Of a stretch of DNA of 64,000 nucleotides, positions 43,392-52,339 are shown piece after piece (within the stretch, counting starts at the first letter, position 1; the number at the start of each line of letters is the position of its first letter). The position numbers and the translations under genes were made by a program. The notes beneath the pieces are model-generated. The model was not told the origin of the DNA. It saw only the letters and a program-made list of their open reading frames with translations, and ran no database searches. Origin of the DNA: Citrobacter sp. FP75 (GTDB taxonomy: Bacteria; Pseudomonadota; Gammaproteobacteria; Enterobacterales; Enterobacteriaceae); the NCBI RefSeq assembly GCF_018342065.1, contig NZ_JAFDOE010000002.1, positions 682,001 to 746,000 of the forward strand, written 5' to 3'.

Positions 43392-43409
43392 TGTACCATC
43401 TCTCACACA
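43392..43409 (+). promoter_or_regulatory. Ogr/Delta activator site before FI
   Basis: TGT (43392-43394), 12 bases, ACA (43407-43409). It lies 75 bp upstream of the sheath gene and downstream of the acyltransferase start, the expected place of the F late promoter. Confidence 0.7.
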
Positions 43410-43483
43410 CCTCCCGTCGCGTGCATAGTGTGCATATCAACCAGAACATAGGCAGACACCCTGTAAACCGGAGAGACTGCCTT

Positions 43484-44656
43484 ATGGCTCAGGATTACCA
43501 CCACGGTGTGCGCGTTGTTGAAGTCAACGACGGCACCCGCTCCCTCACCACGGTAAGCACTGCTATCGTGGGTATGGTCTGCACCGGCGATGATGCTGAT
43601 GCGTCCGTGTTCCCTCTCAATAAGCCGGTTCTGCTGACGGATGTGCTGGAGGCCAGCGGTAAAGCAGGCGAGTCCGGCACGCTGGCCCGTTCGCTGGATG
43701 CGATTGCCGACCAGTCAAAGCCCGTGACGGTTGTTGTGCGCGTGGCGCAGGGCGAAACCGAAGCGGAAACCACCTCCAATATTATCGGTGGCGTCACCTC
43801 CGACGGTAAAAAAACGGGGATGAAAGCGCTGCTTTCTGCGCAGTCGCAGCTGAAAGTTAAGCCGCGCATTCTCGGTGTGCCGGGGCACGACACGCAGGCG
43901 GTAGCCACTGAGCTGATGAGTGTTGCGCAGAGCCTGCGCGGGTTTGCCTACCTGTCCGCCTATGGTTGTAAGACTGTGGAGGAAGCCATTGCTTACCGGG
44001 ACAATTTCAGCCAGCGAGAAGGGATGCTGATCTGGCCTGATTTCATCAACTTTGACACCGTTCTTAAAGCCGATGCGACGGCTTACGCCTCCGCACGTGC
44101 GCTCGGTCTGCGTGCCAAAATCGACGAACAGACCGGATGGCACAAAACCCTGTCCAACGTGGGTGTGAATGGCGTCACCGGTCTTTCCGCTGATGTGTTC
44201 TGGGATCTGCAGGACCCGGCAACGGACGCGGGACTGCTGAACCAGAATGACGTCACCACGTTGATCTGCAAAGACGGCTTCCGCTTCTGGGGTTCCCGCT
44301 GCCTCAGTGACGATCCATTGTTTGCGTTTGAGAACTACACCCGCACGGCGCAGGTGCTGGCTGACACGATTGCAGAGGGGCATATGTGGGCGGTGGATAA
44401 GCCACTGAATCCGTCACTGGCCCGCGACATTATCGAAGGTATTCGCGCCAAATTACGCAGCCTGGTAAATCAGGGATACCTCATCGGGGCTGACTGCTGG
44501 CTGGATGAGTCAGTGAACGATAAAGACTCTCTGAAAGCAGGGAAGCTCACCATCGACTACGACTACACGCCTGTGCCGCCGCTTGAAAATCTGATGCTGC
44601 GCCAGCGCATCACCGATCGCTACCTGGTCGATTTTGCCAGCCGTGTCAGTGCATAA
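43484..44656 (+). CDS. FI: Tail sheath protein
   Basis: A 390-residue contractile sheath protein of the P2 FI family. [21 protein letters not shown] at the start and [20 protein letters not shown] near residue 275 are typical. ATG 43484 after GGAGAGACTGCCTT; the frame upstream to 43391 crosses the late promoter. Confidence 0.94.
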   Translation: MAQDYHHGVRVVEVNDGTRSLTTVSTAIVGMVCTGDDADASVFPLNKPVLLTDVLEASGKAGESGTLARSLDAIADQSKPVTVVVRVAQGETEAETTSNIIGGVTSDGKKTGMKALLSAQSQLKVKPRILGVPGHDTQAVATELMSVAQSLRGFAYLSAYGCKTVEEAIAYRDNFSQREGMLIWPDFINFDTVLKADATAYASARALGLRAKIDEQTGWHKTLSNVGVNGVTGLSADVFWDLQDPATDAGLLNQNDVTTLICKDGFRFWGSRCLSDDPLFAFENYTRTAQVLADTIAEGHMWAVDKPLNPSLARDIIEGIRAKLRSLVNQGYLIGADCWLDESVNDKDSLKAGKLTIDYDYTPVPPLENLMLRQRITDRYLVDFASRVSA

Positions 44657-44665
44657 GGGGGATAC

Positions 44666-45181
44666 ATGGCATTACCACGCAAGTTAAAACACCTGAACCT
44701 GTTCAACGACGGGAACAACTGGCAGGGGATCGTTGAGTCCCTGACTCTGCCGAAATTCACCCGCAAGTTTGAGAAGTATCGCGGCGGCGGTATGCCGGGC
44801 GCGGTGGATGTGGATATGGGGCTGGATGACGGCGCACTGGACACGGAATTTTCAATCGGCGGCACCGAACTGTTGTTATTCAAGCAGATGGGCAAGGCAA
44901 CCGTTGATGGCATCCAGCTGCGTTTCACCGGCTCTATTCAGCGTGACGATACCGGCGAAGTTCAGGCCATTGAGCTGGTTGTGCGCGGGCGTCATAAAGA
45001 AGTGGATTCCGGCGAGTGGAAAACCGGCGAGAGCAGCACCACCAAAGTCAGCAGTACCAACAGCTACGCGAAGCTGACCATTAACGGCGAAGTGCTCTAT
45101 GAGGTTGATCTGGTCAACATTATTGAAATCGTTGGCGGCGTGGACCTGATGGAAGCACACCGTAACGCCCTTGGCCTCTGA
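44666..45181 (+). CDS. FII: Major tail tube protein
   Basis: A 171-residue tube protein of the P2 FII family. ALPRKLKHLNLFNDGNNWQG and YRGGGMPGAVDVDMGLDDG are characteristic. 9 bp after FI. Confidence 0.94.
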   Translation: MALPRKLKHLNLFNDGNNWQGIVESLTLPKFTRKFEKYRGGGMPGAVDVDMGLDDGALDTEFSIGGTELLLFKQMGKATVDGIQLRFTGSIQRDDTGEVQAIELVVRGRHKEVDSGEWKTGESSTTKVSSTNSYAKLTINGEVLYEVDLVNIIEIVGGVDLMEAHRNALGL

Positions 45182-45235
45182 TTTAACTTAACGGCGCGGT
45201 GATCCGCGCCAGTATCTGATTAACAGGAAACGAAC

Positions 45236-45538
45236 ATGAGCGACAAGCTGACTGAAAAAACCGTACAACTGGATACGCCAATCATGCGCGGTAAAACCCA
45301 AATCACCGAAATTGTGCTGCGTAAGCCGCAGTCCGGTGCGCTGCGCGGCACCCGCCTGCAGGCCATTATGGATATGGACGTGGGGGCCATGATGACAGTG
45401 ATCCCGCGTATTTCCACCCCGACGCTGACCGCACAGGAAATGGCTGAACTGGACCCCGCCGATCTCACCGCGCTGTCGGTCGAGGTGGTAACTTTTTTGT
45501 TGAAGAAGTCGGTGCTTGCCGGTTTACCGACAGCCTGA
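45236..45538 (+). CDS. E: Tail assembly chaperone E
   Basis: A 100-residue tape-measure chaperone of the P2 E family. Near its end the 0-frame codons are ACT TTT TTG, with the slippery heptamer T-TTT-TTG at 45493-45499, allowing -1 frameshift into E'. GGAAACGAAC precedes the ATG. Confidence 0.92.
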   Translation: MSDKLTEKTVQLDTPIMRGKTQITEIVLRKPQSGALRGTRLQAIMDMDVGAMMTVIPRISTPTLTAQEMAELDPADLTALSVEVVTFLLKKSVLAGLPTA

Positions 45539-45672
45539 CGATTGATGACCTGGTGGCGGATATCGCCACCATCTTTCACTGGTCGCCGTCCATCACTGAC
45601 GTTATGCCGCTGACAGAGGTGCTGGAGTGGCGGCACAAAGCGATTCAGAGAAGCGGGGCCAGCGATGAGTGA
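45236..45672 (+). CDS. E': E-E' frameshift fusion
   Basis: A -1 shift at TTTTTTG (45493-45499) continues as VEEVGACRFTDSLTIDDLVA and ends EWRHKAIQRSGASDE before a TGA at 45670-45672, giving a fusion of about 145 residues. P2 makes its E+E' protein by the same shift and needs it for tail assembly. The E' part has no good start of its own. It ends inside the first codons of T. Confidence 0.85.
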
Positions 45673-48600
45673 TAATAACCTGCGTCTGCAGGTGATTCTG
45701 AATGCGGTTGACAAGCTCACCCGCCCATTTCGATCCGCGCAGGCCAGCTCAAAAGAGCTGGCTGCCGCTATTCAGCAAAGCCGCGCCCGGCTGAAAGAGT
45801 TAGATTCTCAGGCGGGCAGAATTGATGGCTTCCGTAAGGCCAGCGCGCAGCTGGCAGTCACAGGTAACAGCCTTAAAGCCGCCCGCGAAGAAGCGGCAAA
45901 ACTCGCCACGCAGTTTACTGCGACCAACCGCCCGACGGCAGCACAGGCCAGACTGCTTGAGCAGGCTAAAAATCGCGTCACCGATTTACAGGGAAAATAT
46001 AACGGGCTGCGTCAGTCAGTGCAGCGTCAGCGCCTTGCGCTGAATGAGGCAGGGCTTGATACAAAGAAACTGAGCAGCGCACAGCGTGAGCTACGGCAGA
46101 ACGCCGATGAAACCCGACTGGCACTGGAGCGACAGCAAAAATCCCTGAAACGCCTGGGTGAACAGCAGGCGAGAATGAATGCGGTTCGTGATCAGTATTC
46201 GCGCCGTCTTGAGGTTCGGGATCGCATAGCCGGAGCCGGGGCCACCACTACGGCAGCGGGGCTGGCAATGGGCGCGCCGGTTATGGCTGCAGTTAAGAGC
46301 TACGCCAGTATGGAAGATGCCATGAAAGGCGTGGCAAAGCAGGTAAACGTGCTTCGTGACGATAACGGCAACCGTACAAAACAGTTTTATGACATGCAGG
46401 ATGCCATTAAGGCTGCCAGTGAGCAGCTGCCGATGGAGAATGGCGCTATAGATTATGCCGCGCTGGTTGAAGGGGGCGCGCGTATGGGCGTGACCAACCA
46501 GGACGATCCCTTTGAGGACCAGAAACGTGACCTGCTGGCCTTTGCATCCACGGCGGCAAAAGCTGCAACGGCCTTTGAGCTGCCCGCCGATGAGCTGGCG
46601 GAAGGATTGGGGAAAATCGCGCAGCTCTATAAAGTGCCGACGCGCAATATTGAACAACTGGGCGATGCGCTGAACTACCTGGACGATAACGCCATGTCAA
46701 AGGGTGGGGACATTATCAACGTCCTGCAGCGTATGGGGGGCGTGGCTGACCGCCTTGACTTCCGAAAGGCTGCTGCGCTGGGTTCAACATTCCTTTCTCT
46801 TGGGGCTGCCCCGGAAATTGCCGCCAGCGCCTCTAATGCCATGGTGCGTGAACTGTCCATTGCCACCATGCAAAGTAAGCGCTTCTTTGAAGGTATGAAC
46901 CTGCTGAAACTCAATCCGGCGGAGGTTGAAAAGCAGATGACCACCGATGCTATGGGCACCATTCAGCGGGTTCTGGAGAAGGTCAACAATCTGCCGCAGG
47001 ATAAACGCCTGTCAGCCATGACAATGATTTTTGGTAAAGAGTTTGGCGATGATGCGGCAAAGCTGGCTAACAACCTGCCGGAGCTGCAGCGTCAGCTGAA
47101 ACTCACATCAGGCAGCGGTGCTGATGGCTCCATGCAGAAAGAATCCGACATTAACAAGGATTCATTGTCTGCGCAGTGGTTGCTGGTTAAGACTGGCGCG
47201 CAGAACGCTTTCAGCAGTCTGGGGGAAACGTTGCGCCAGCCGCTGATGGATATTATGGGCATGGTTAAGGGCGTGACCGGGGCGCTGCGTCGCTGGGTGG
47301 AGCAGAATCCCGTGCTGGCTGGCACGCTGATGAAAGTGGCGGCGGCTATGGCGGCTGTTATTGTCGGGCTGGGTACACTTGCTGTGGCGGTAGCTGCTGT
47401 GCTGGGGCCGATTGCGGTGATTCGGTTTGGCCTGTCTGTGCTGGGTGTAAAAACATTACCTTCCGTTGCTGCAGCGGTAACACGTACTGGCGGTGCCCTG
47501 TCATGGCTGGCAGGTGCGCCACTTTCCCTGTTGCGTCGGGGTATGACGTCATCCGGTGGCAGTGTCGGGTTACTGAGTGCCCCGCTTAATTCCCTGCGTC
47601 GCTCAGCCGGAATAGTGGGTAATGCACTGAAAACGGTGGCAGGTGCGCCGCTTGCCGTGTTCCGTGCCGGTATGTCAGGCATCTGTAATATTATCGGTAT
47701 GGTGATGAACCCGCTGGCGGCGTTGCGGGGTGGGCTGACAGCTACCGGTGGCGTGTTGCGTTTTCTTGTTTCTGGTCCGCTGGCATTACTTCGCGGCGCG
47801 CTGTTTGGCATTTCTGGCCTGCTGGGCGCGCTGCTCAGTCCGATAGGGCTGGTTGTGGCTGCGCTGGCTGGTGTGGCGCTGGTTGTGTGGAAATACTGGC
47901 AGCCCATCAGTGCATTTCTGGGGGGCGTGGTGGAAGGGTTCAAAGCCGCTGCAGCACCCATCAGCGCCGCCTTTGAGCCGCTCAGGCCCATGTTTCAGTG
48001 GATGGGTGACAGGGTGCAGGCCTTGTGGGGCTGGTTCAGTGATTTACTTACGCCGGTTAAATCCACTTCCGAAGAACTGAACAGCGCAGCTGCAATGGGG
48101 CGCCGGTTTGGTGAGGCGCTGGCGGAAGGTCTGAATAGGGTGATGCACCCGCTGGAGTCTCTTAAATCCGGTGTGTCATGGCTGCTGGAAAAGCTCGGTA
48201 TTGTCAGTAAGGAGGCGGCAAAGGCGAAACTGCCTGCGCAGGTCACGCAACAGCAATCCGCCACGGTGAACAGTGACGGCAAAGTGGTGCTGCCGCCTGG
48301 CGGGTTTCCGGCTTACGCAGGGATGTACGACACGGGCGGGATCATTCCACGTGGGCAGTTTGGCATTGTTGGAGAAAATGGCCCTGAAATTGTGAATGGC
48401 CCCGCAAATGTTACCAGCAGACGGCGAACAGCCGCTCTGGCTTCTGTCGTTGCAGGCGTGATGGGGGGAGCTGCGACACCTGCAGAAGCAGCTCCGTTTC
48501 ATCCGTTCAGTCTGCCTGCGAGGGCATACCAGACGCAGCCTGTTAAGGCAGACAGCCCGCCGTCAGTTATTCGTTATGAGATAAATGCGCCCATTCATAT

Positions 48601-48730
48601 CGTCGCGCAGCCGGGACAGAGTGCGCAGGATATTGCCCGTGAAGTGGCACGGCAGCTTGACGAGCGGGAACGCAGGGCCAGGGCAAAAGCGCGCAGCAAT
48701 TTCAGCGATCAGGGGGGGTATGAATCATGA
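45665..48730 (+). CDS. T: Tail tape measure protein
   Basis: A 1,021-residue tape measure protein, clearly longer than P2 T (about 815). The N-terminal 190 residues are coiled coil (LAAAIQQSRARLKELDSQAG). About 225-480 is the TP901-type conserved region with YASMEDAMKGVAKQV. Residues 560-750 are hydrophobic. Inside them 619-725 consist of five 21-22-residue units each starting with PL and an LR/FR pair a few residues later. The length sets the tail length, so tails should be longer than P2's. Overlaps E' by 8 bp. Confidence 0.9.
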   Translation: MSDNNLRLQVILNAVDKLTRPFRSAQASSKELAAAIQQSRARLKELDSQAGRIDGFRKASAQLAVTGNSLKAAREEAAKLATQFTATNRPTAAQARLLEQAKNRVTDLQGKYNGLRQSVQRQRLALNEAGLDTKKLSSAQRELRQNADETRLALERQQKSLKRLGEQQARMNAVRDQYSRRLEVRDRIAGAGATTTAAGLAMGAPVMAAVKSYASMEDAMKGVAKQVNVLRDDNGNRTKQFYDMQDAIKAASEQLPMENGAIDYAALVEGGARMGVTNQDDPFEDQKRDLLAFASTAAKAATAFELPADELAEGLGKIAQLYKVPTRNIEQLGDALNYLDDNAMSKGGDIINVLQRMGGVADRLDFRKAAALGSTFLSLGAAPEIAASASNAMVRELSIATMQSKRFFEGMNLLKLNPAEVEKQMTTDAMGTIQRVLEKVNNLPQDKRLSAMTMIFGKEFGDDAAKLANNLPELQRQLKLTSGSGADGSMQKESDINKDSLSAQWLLVKTGAQNAFSSLGETLRQPLMDIMGMVKGVTGALRRWVEQNPVLAGTLMKVAAAMAAVIVGLGTLAVAVAAVLGPIAVIRFGLSVLGVKTLPSVAAAVTRTGGALSWLAGAPLSLLRRGMTSSGGSVGLLSAPLNSLRRSAGIVGNALKTVAGAPLAVFRAGMSGICNIIGMVMNPLAALRGGLTATGGVLRFLVSGPLALLRGALFGISGLLGALLSPIGLVVAALAGVALVVWKYWQPISAFLGGVVEGFKAAAAPISAAFEPLRPMFQWMGDRVQALWGWFSDLLTPVKSTSEELNSAAAMGRRFGEALAEGLNRVMHPLESLKSGVSWLLEKLGIVSKEAAKAKLPAQVTQQQSATVNSDGKVVLPPGGFPAYAGMYDTGGIIPRGQFGIVGENGPEIVNGPANVTSRRRTAALASVVAGVMGGAATPAEAAPFHPFSLPARAYQTQPVKADSPPSVIRYEINAPIHIVAQPGQSAQDIAREVARQLDERERRARAKARSNFSDQGGYES

Positions 48731-49212
48731 TGATGGTGCTGGGTTTATATGTATTTATGTTGCGCACTGTCCCTTATCAGGAACTGCAGTATCAGCGCAG
48801 CTGGCGACACGCCGCCAACAGCCGGGTGAACCGCCGCCCGTCAACGCAATTTCTTGGCCCGGATAACGATTCACTGACACTGTCCGGGGTTCTGCTGCCG
48901 GAAGTGACCGGAGGCAGGCTGTCATTGCTGGCGCTGGAGTTGATGGCAGAGCAGGGCAAAGCCTGGCCTTTGATTGAAGGCAGTGGAACCATTTACGGCA
49001 TGTTTGTTATTGAGAGTCTGAGCCAGACAAAGACGGAGTTTTTTGCCAGCGGCATGCCCAGGCGCATTGAGTTTACGATCACCCTCAAACGGGTTGATGA
49101 GTCGCTGTCTGACATGTTCGGGAGCCTGAGTGACCAGCTCAGCAACCTGCAGGACTCTGCTGCCTCTGCGATTGGGGGGATTAAAAACACGGTTGGAGGA
49201 TTGCTGCAGTGA
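48727..49212 (+). CDS. U: Tail protein U
   Basis: A 161-residue tail protein of the P2 U family. LRTVPYQELQYQRSWRHAAN and RIEFTITLKRVDES are typical; the C-terminus is helical. It starts inside the T stop (ATGATG) and overlaps D by 4 bp. Confidence 0.92.
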   Translation: MMMVLGLYVFMLRTVPYQELQYQRSWRHAANSRVNRRPSTQFLGPDNDSLTLSGVLLPEVTGGRLSLLALELMAEQGKAWPLIEGSGTIYGMFVIESLSQTKTEFFASGMPRRIEFTITLKRVDESLSDMFGSLSDQLSNLQDSAASAIGGIKNTVGGLLQ

Positions 49213-50309
49213 ACGTTAATTCTGATCTCCTGAACCTGAACAGCAAAAGCCCGGCTTTCAGTATCGTCATTGAAGGTAAGGACGTGACGACCATGCTGGA
49301 TACCCGCCTGATGAGTCTGACGCTGACGGATAACCGGGGCTTTGAAGCGGACCAGCTTGATCTGGAGCTGGACGATGCCGACGGGCTGATCGCCCTGCCG
49401 CGACGTGGCGCAGTGATTCAGCTGGCGCTGGGCTGGAAAGGCCAGCCGCTTTTCCCTAAAGGGGCTTTTACCGTGGATGAAATTGAACACAGCGGTACAC
49501 CTGACCGGCTGACCATCCGGGCGCGTAGTGCAGATTTCCGTGAAACCCTCAATACACGGCGCGAAAAATCATGGCATCAGACAACTGTGGGGGAGGTGGT
49601 AAAGGAAATCGCCGCCCGGCATAACCTCAAAGTGGCGCTGGGTAAAGACCTGACGGATAAGGCGCTGGATCATCTGGACCAGACCAATGAAAGCGATGCA
49701 AGTTTTCTGATGAAACTGGCGAGACAGTATGGGGCGATTGCTTCCGTTAAGGACGGGAATCTGCTGTTTATCCGGCAGGGACAGGGAAGAACGGCGAGCG
49801 GCAAGCCGCTGCCGGTTATCACCATCACGCGCAAAGCCGGTGACGGTCATCGGTTCACCCTTGCTGATCGTGGTGCCTATACCGGCGTTATTGCCAGCTG
49901 GTTGCATACGCGTGAACCCAGGAAAAAAGAGACAACCAGTGTTAAGCGTCGTCGAAAGAAAACCACCACACCCAAAGAGCCGGAAGCAAAACAGGGCGAT
50001 TATCTGGTGGGAACGGATGAAAACGTGCTGGTTCTTAATCGTACCTACGCCAACCGGAGCAATGCAGAGCGCGCAGCGAAAATGCAGTGGGAACGTCTGC
50101 AGCGTGGGGTTGCTTCATTTTCCCTGCAGCTAGCTGAGGGGCGGGCTGATCTCTATACGGAAATGCCGGTGAAGGTGACGGGGTTTAAGCAGCCGATCGA
50201 TGATGCAGAATGGACCATTACCACTCTGACGCATTCTGTCAGCCCGGATAATGGATTTACGACCAGCATGGAGCTTGAAGTAAAGATTGGTGATCTTGAA
50301 ATTGAATAA
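49209..50309 (+). CDS. D: Tail hub protein D
   Basis: A 366-residue protein of the P2 D (late control / gp27-like hub) family. RSADFRETLNTRREKSWHQTT and DQTNESDASFLMKLARQYGA are characteristic. GTG start 49209 overlaps U. A basic stretch near residue 235-260 (KRRRKKTTT) is usual in this family. Confidence 0.93.
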   Translation: MNVNSDLLNLNSKSPAFSIVIEGKDVTTMLDTRLMSLTLTDNRGFEADQLDLELDDADGLIALPRRGAVIQLALGWKGQPLFPKGAFTVDEIEHSGTPDRLTIRARSADFRETLNTRREKSWHQTTVGEVVKEIAARHNLKVALGKDLTDKALDHLDQTNESDASFLMKLARQYGAIASVKDGNLLFIRQGQGRTASGKPLPVITITRKAGDGHRFTLADRGAYTGVIASWLHTREPRKKETTSVKRRRKKTTTPKEPEAKQGDYLVGTDENVLVLNRTYANRSNAERAAKMQWERLQRGVASFSLQLAEGRADLYTEMPVKVTGFKQPIDDAEWTITTLTHSVSPDNGFTTSMELEVKIGDLEIE

Positions 50310-50377
50310 TCGGTTCTCAATACTGAATAATGCTGTATCATTATTGCGACTACGGCAAGAGTGGTGGGATAACAGCG

Positions 50378-50596
50378 ATGATGAACTGTCCAGAGTGCGG
50401 TCATGCAGCACATACCAGAAGCAGCTTTCAGGTATCAGCTACGACAAAAGAACGTTACAACCAGTGCCAAAATATAAATTGTGGCTGTACGTTCGTTACT
50501 CATGAAACGTTTGTACGGCACATTATAAAACCGAATCTAATTTCTTCTGCGCCGCCACATCCTGGAAAAGGTGGTCAAGGCCACATGAGTTTCTGA
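50378..50596 (+). CDS. ogr: Late transcription activator Ogr
   Basis: A 72-residue zinc-finger activator of the Ogr/Delta family, with the four cysteines in MNCPECGHAAHTRSS and YNQCQNINCGCTF. It binds the TGT-N12-ACA sites and recruits RNA polymerase alpha for late transcription. Two adjacent ATGs (50378, 50381) are possible. Last gene before attR. Confidence 0.92.
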   Translation: MMNCPECGHAAHTRSSFQVSATTKERYNQCQNINCGCTFVTHETFVRHIIKPNLISSAPPHPGKGGQGHMSF

Positions 50597-50601
50597 ACAG
50601 A

Positions 50602-50625
50602 ACCCGCTTTAATGGCGGGTTTTTT
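50602..50625 (+). terminator. Terminator after ogr
   Basis: ACCCGC (50602-50607) pairs with GCGGGT (50615-50620) and runs into TTTTT. It ends late transcription before attR. Confidence 0.8.
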
Positions 50626-50627
50626 GT

Positions 50628-50665
50628 TGTCGCCAGTCCGACACTCTGTCGCCATTTTGCCGCCA
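50628..50665. promoter_or_regulatory. Candidate integrase arm-type sites, attR side
   Basis: TGTCGCCA at 50628-50635 and 50647-50654 and TTGCCGCCA at 50657-50665. The last two repeat the pair at 17065-17083 with the same spacing. Together the ends would form the two arms of attP. Confidence 0.45.
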
Positions 50666-50675
50666 CTACCAAAGA

Positions 50676-50705
50676 AAAAGGGGCTACGTTTTCACGTAAC
50701 CCCTT
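50676..50705 (-). terminator. Terminator of ssrA supplied by the prophage end
   Basis: AAGGGG...TACGT and ACGTA...CCCCTT form a hairpin that, read leftward, ends in CCCCTTTTTCTTT. It lies 9 bp after the ssrA 3' end and so terminates tmRNA transcription in the lysogen. Confidence 0.75.
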
Positions 50706-50711
50706 GTTTTA

Positions 50712-50758
50712 TTTGGTGGAGCTGGCGGGAGTTGAACCCGCGTCCGAAATTCCTACAT
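50712..50758. repeat. attR: 47-bp repeat inside the ssrA 3' end
   Basis: Identical to 16924-16970. Here it is continuous with the rest of ssrA, so the tmRNA gene is restored at this junction. Confidence 0.92.
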
Positions 50759-51076
50759 CCTCGGCACTACATGCTTAGTCAGTCTTTACATTCGCACGCC
50801 AGCTGCGGACAGACACGCCACTAACGAACTAGCCTGATTAGTTTTAGCACTTCAGCCCCAGGCAGGACATCCGCGCGATCTCTTTTGGGTTTGACCTCTC
50901 TTGATCCCCGTCTTAAGAGCGGAAGCTAGGGAGAGAGGGCTCTTAGCAGGTTATTAAGCTGCTAAAGCGTAGTTTTCGTCGTTTGCGACTATTTTTTTGC
51001 GGCTTTTTACGAGGCCAACCGCCCCTCGGCATGCACCTTGGGTTTCGCAAATCCCGTCGAATCCAGAATCAGCCCC
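50714..51076 (-). ncRNA. ssrA: tmRNA (10Sa RNA)
   Basis: A 363-nt transfer-messenger RNA, nearly identical to the E. coli gene. The 5' end is GGGGCTGATTCTGGATTCGA (at 51076 downward) and the 3' end is the tRNA-like arm finishing CCACCA at 50714. The tag reading frame at 50951-50986 encodes ANDENYALAA and two stop codons. With SmpB it frees stalled ribosomes and tags the products for degradation. The last 45 nt are the prophage attachment site. Confidence 0.97.
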
Positions 51077-51090
51077 AATGTGTTAGAACA

Positions 51091-51120
51091 AGTATAACAG
51101 ACTTGTGACACGCGTGACCA
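51091..51120 (-). promoter_or_regulatory. Probable ssrA promoter
   Basis: On the - strand TATACT (51096-51091) lies 14 bp before the mature tmRNA 5' end; allowing for a short leader removed by RNase P, this fits a -10. The -35 (around TGGTCA, 51120-51115) is weak. Confidence 0.45.
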
Positions 51121-51148
51121 GCCCCTGCAACCCCTTATCCTCAACGAT

Positions 51149-52339
51149 TTACCGCTCGCGTAGCGCTTCTTTTGCGCGATTAAACGGTTTGATTAAATAG
51201 TCGACGATGGTTTTTTCACCTGTTTTTATATCCACTGTGGCAATCATGCCCGGAACGATGGAAAAATGACGTCCCAGTTTGTTCTGCAAATAGTCCTGAT
51301 GGGTGCGGATAAAGACGCGGTAGTAGAATATTTCTGGCTTCACTTTGTCCTGAATGGTGTCCGGGGAGATGGTTTCGACCACGCCTTCCAGCCCGCCGTA
51401 GATGGCGTAGTCATAGGCGGTGATTTTCACCAGCGCCCGCTGTCCGGGGTGAATAAAGGCGATATCGCGCGGTGACAAACGGGTTTCAATCAGCAGATGA
51501 TCGTCCACCGGCACAATCTCCATCATCTCGCCGTTGGGTGGGATCACGCCGCCAATGGTGGTGACCTGGATGTTTTTCACTATGCCGCGCATCGGGGCGC
51601 GAACGGTCAGGCGGGTGACGGAATCCTCACGTCCTTTTAAAATGGCCGCCAGCATATCCACTTCGGCGTTGGCTTTCGACAGCGCTTCCCGCGCCTGCAC
51701 GTAATATTGCGAGCGCAGGTCGGTGATTTTCAGCCCGAGGTCACTTTTTTGCCGCTGCAGGCGCAGCACTTCCACATGGCTGGCGGCACCGCTTTTCTCC
51801 AGCCGCTGGGTGATCGCCAGCTCTTTGTTCACAGATACCAGCGCATCCTGCAGTTCTACCATCGAGTCGGCGAGCTGCGCCCGACGGCTTTTATACAGTC
51901 GGGTCTCGGAGGCGATAAGGTCCGGCCAGGCTTTCAGCGCGTCGGGAAACGTCAGCGCCAGATCGTTGACTTCGGCGTTGAGTCGCGCGCTGGAGGCCAG
52001 CGAGGCGCGGTATCGGGCGGCGCTTTCACCGACGTTGGATTCCGAACGGGTCGGGTCGAGACGGGCCACGACTTGATTGGCCTGCACTTTGTCCCCTTCG
52101 CGTACCGTCAGTTCGGCGAGGATCCCGCCGTCAAGCGACTGCAGCACCTGTTCGCGAGAGCTGGGGATCACTTTGCCGTTGCCGGTGGAAACTTCATCCA
52201 GCTTGCCGAAGTATGCCCAGATGCCGAGGACGGCAAACAACAATGTACTGAGCAGGATAATGCGGCTTGCCCCGGAAAAGCGCTGCTCGCGGCGGATATC
52301 GAGGTCGTCCATGGCGGCATCATGCGGATTGGTTTTCAT
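51149..52339 (-). CDS. HlyD-type membrane fusion protein of a type I secretion system
   Basis: A 396-residue periplasmic adaptor. A short cytoplasmic N-terminus is followed by one membrane segment (about 22-42), a lipoyl/barrel-sandwich half beginning STGNGKVIPSSREQVLQSLD, a long coiled-coil hairpin (90-260) and RLTVRAPMRGIVKNIQV. It corresponds to LapC / BapC-type adaptors that link the ABC transporter to TolC. It overlaps the ABC gene by 20 bp and is the last gene of the leftward adhesin operon. Confidence 0.92.
   Translation of the reverse strand: MKTNPHDAAMDDLDIRREQRFSGASRIILLSTLLFAVLGIWAYFGKLDEVSTGNGKVIPSSREQVLQSLDGGILAELTVREGDKVQANQVVARLDPTRSESNVGESAARYRASLASSARLNAEVNDLALTFPDALKAWPDLIASETRLYKSRRAQLADSMVELQDALVSVNKELAITQRLEKSGAASHVEVLRLQRQKSDLGLKITDLRSQYYVQAREALSKANAEVDMLAAILKGREDSVTRLTVRAPMRGIVKNIQVTTIGGVIPPNGEMMEIVPVDDHLLIETRLSPRDIAFIHPGQRALVKITAYDYAIYGGLEGVVETISPDTIQDKVKPEIFYYRVFIRTHQDYLQNKLGRHFSIVPGMIATVDIKTGEKTIVDYLIKPFNRAKEALRER

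Larger units (their letters stand above)
16924..50758. mobile_element. P2/186-like prophage integrated in ssrA
   Basis: A unit of about 33.8 kb bounded by 47-bp identical repeats of the ssrA 3' end. It encodes int, CI repressor, Cox-like and CII regulators, Dam, replication gpA, a LexA-controlled DinI/Tum-like gene, cos, portal-terminase-capsid, lysis, tail, baseplate and fibre genes, and ogr. Every P2 morphogenetic function I looked for is present and intact, so it is probably inducible. Immunity is 186-like, not P2-like. Four AT-rich cargo insertions are described separately. Confidence 0.93.
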
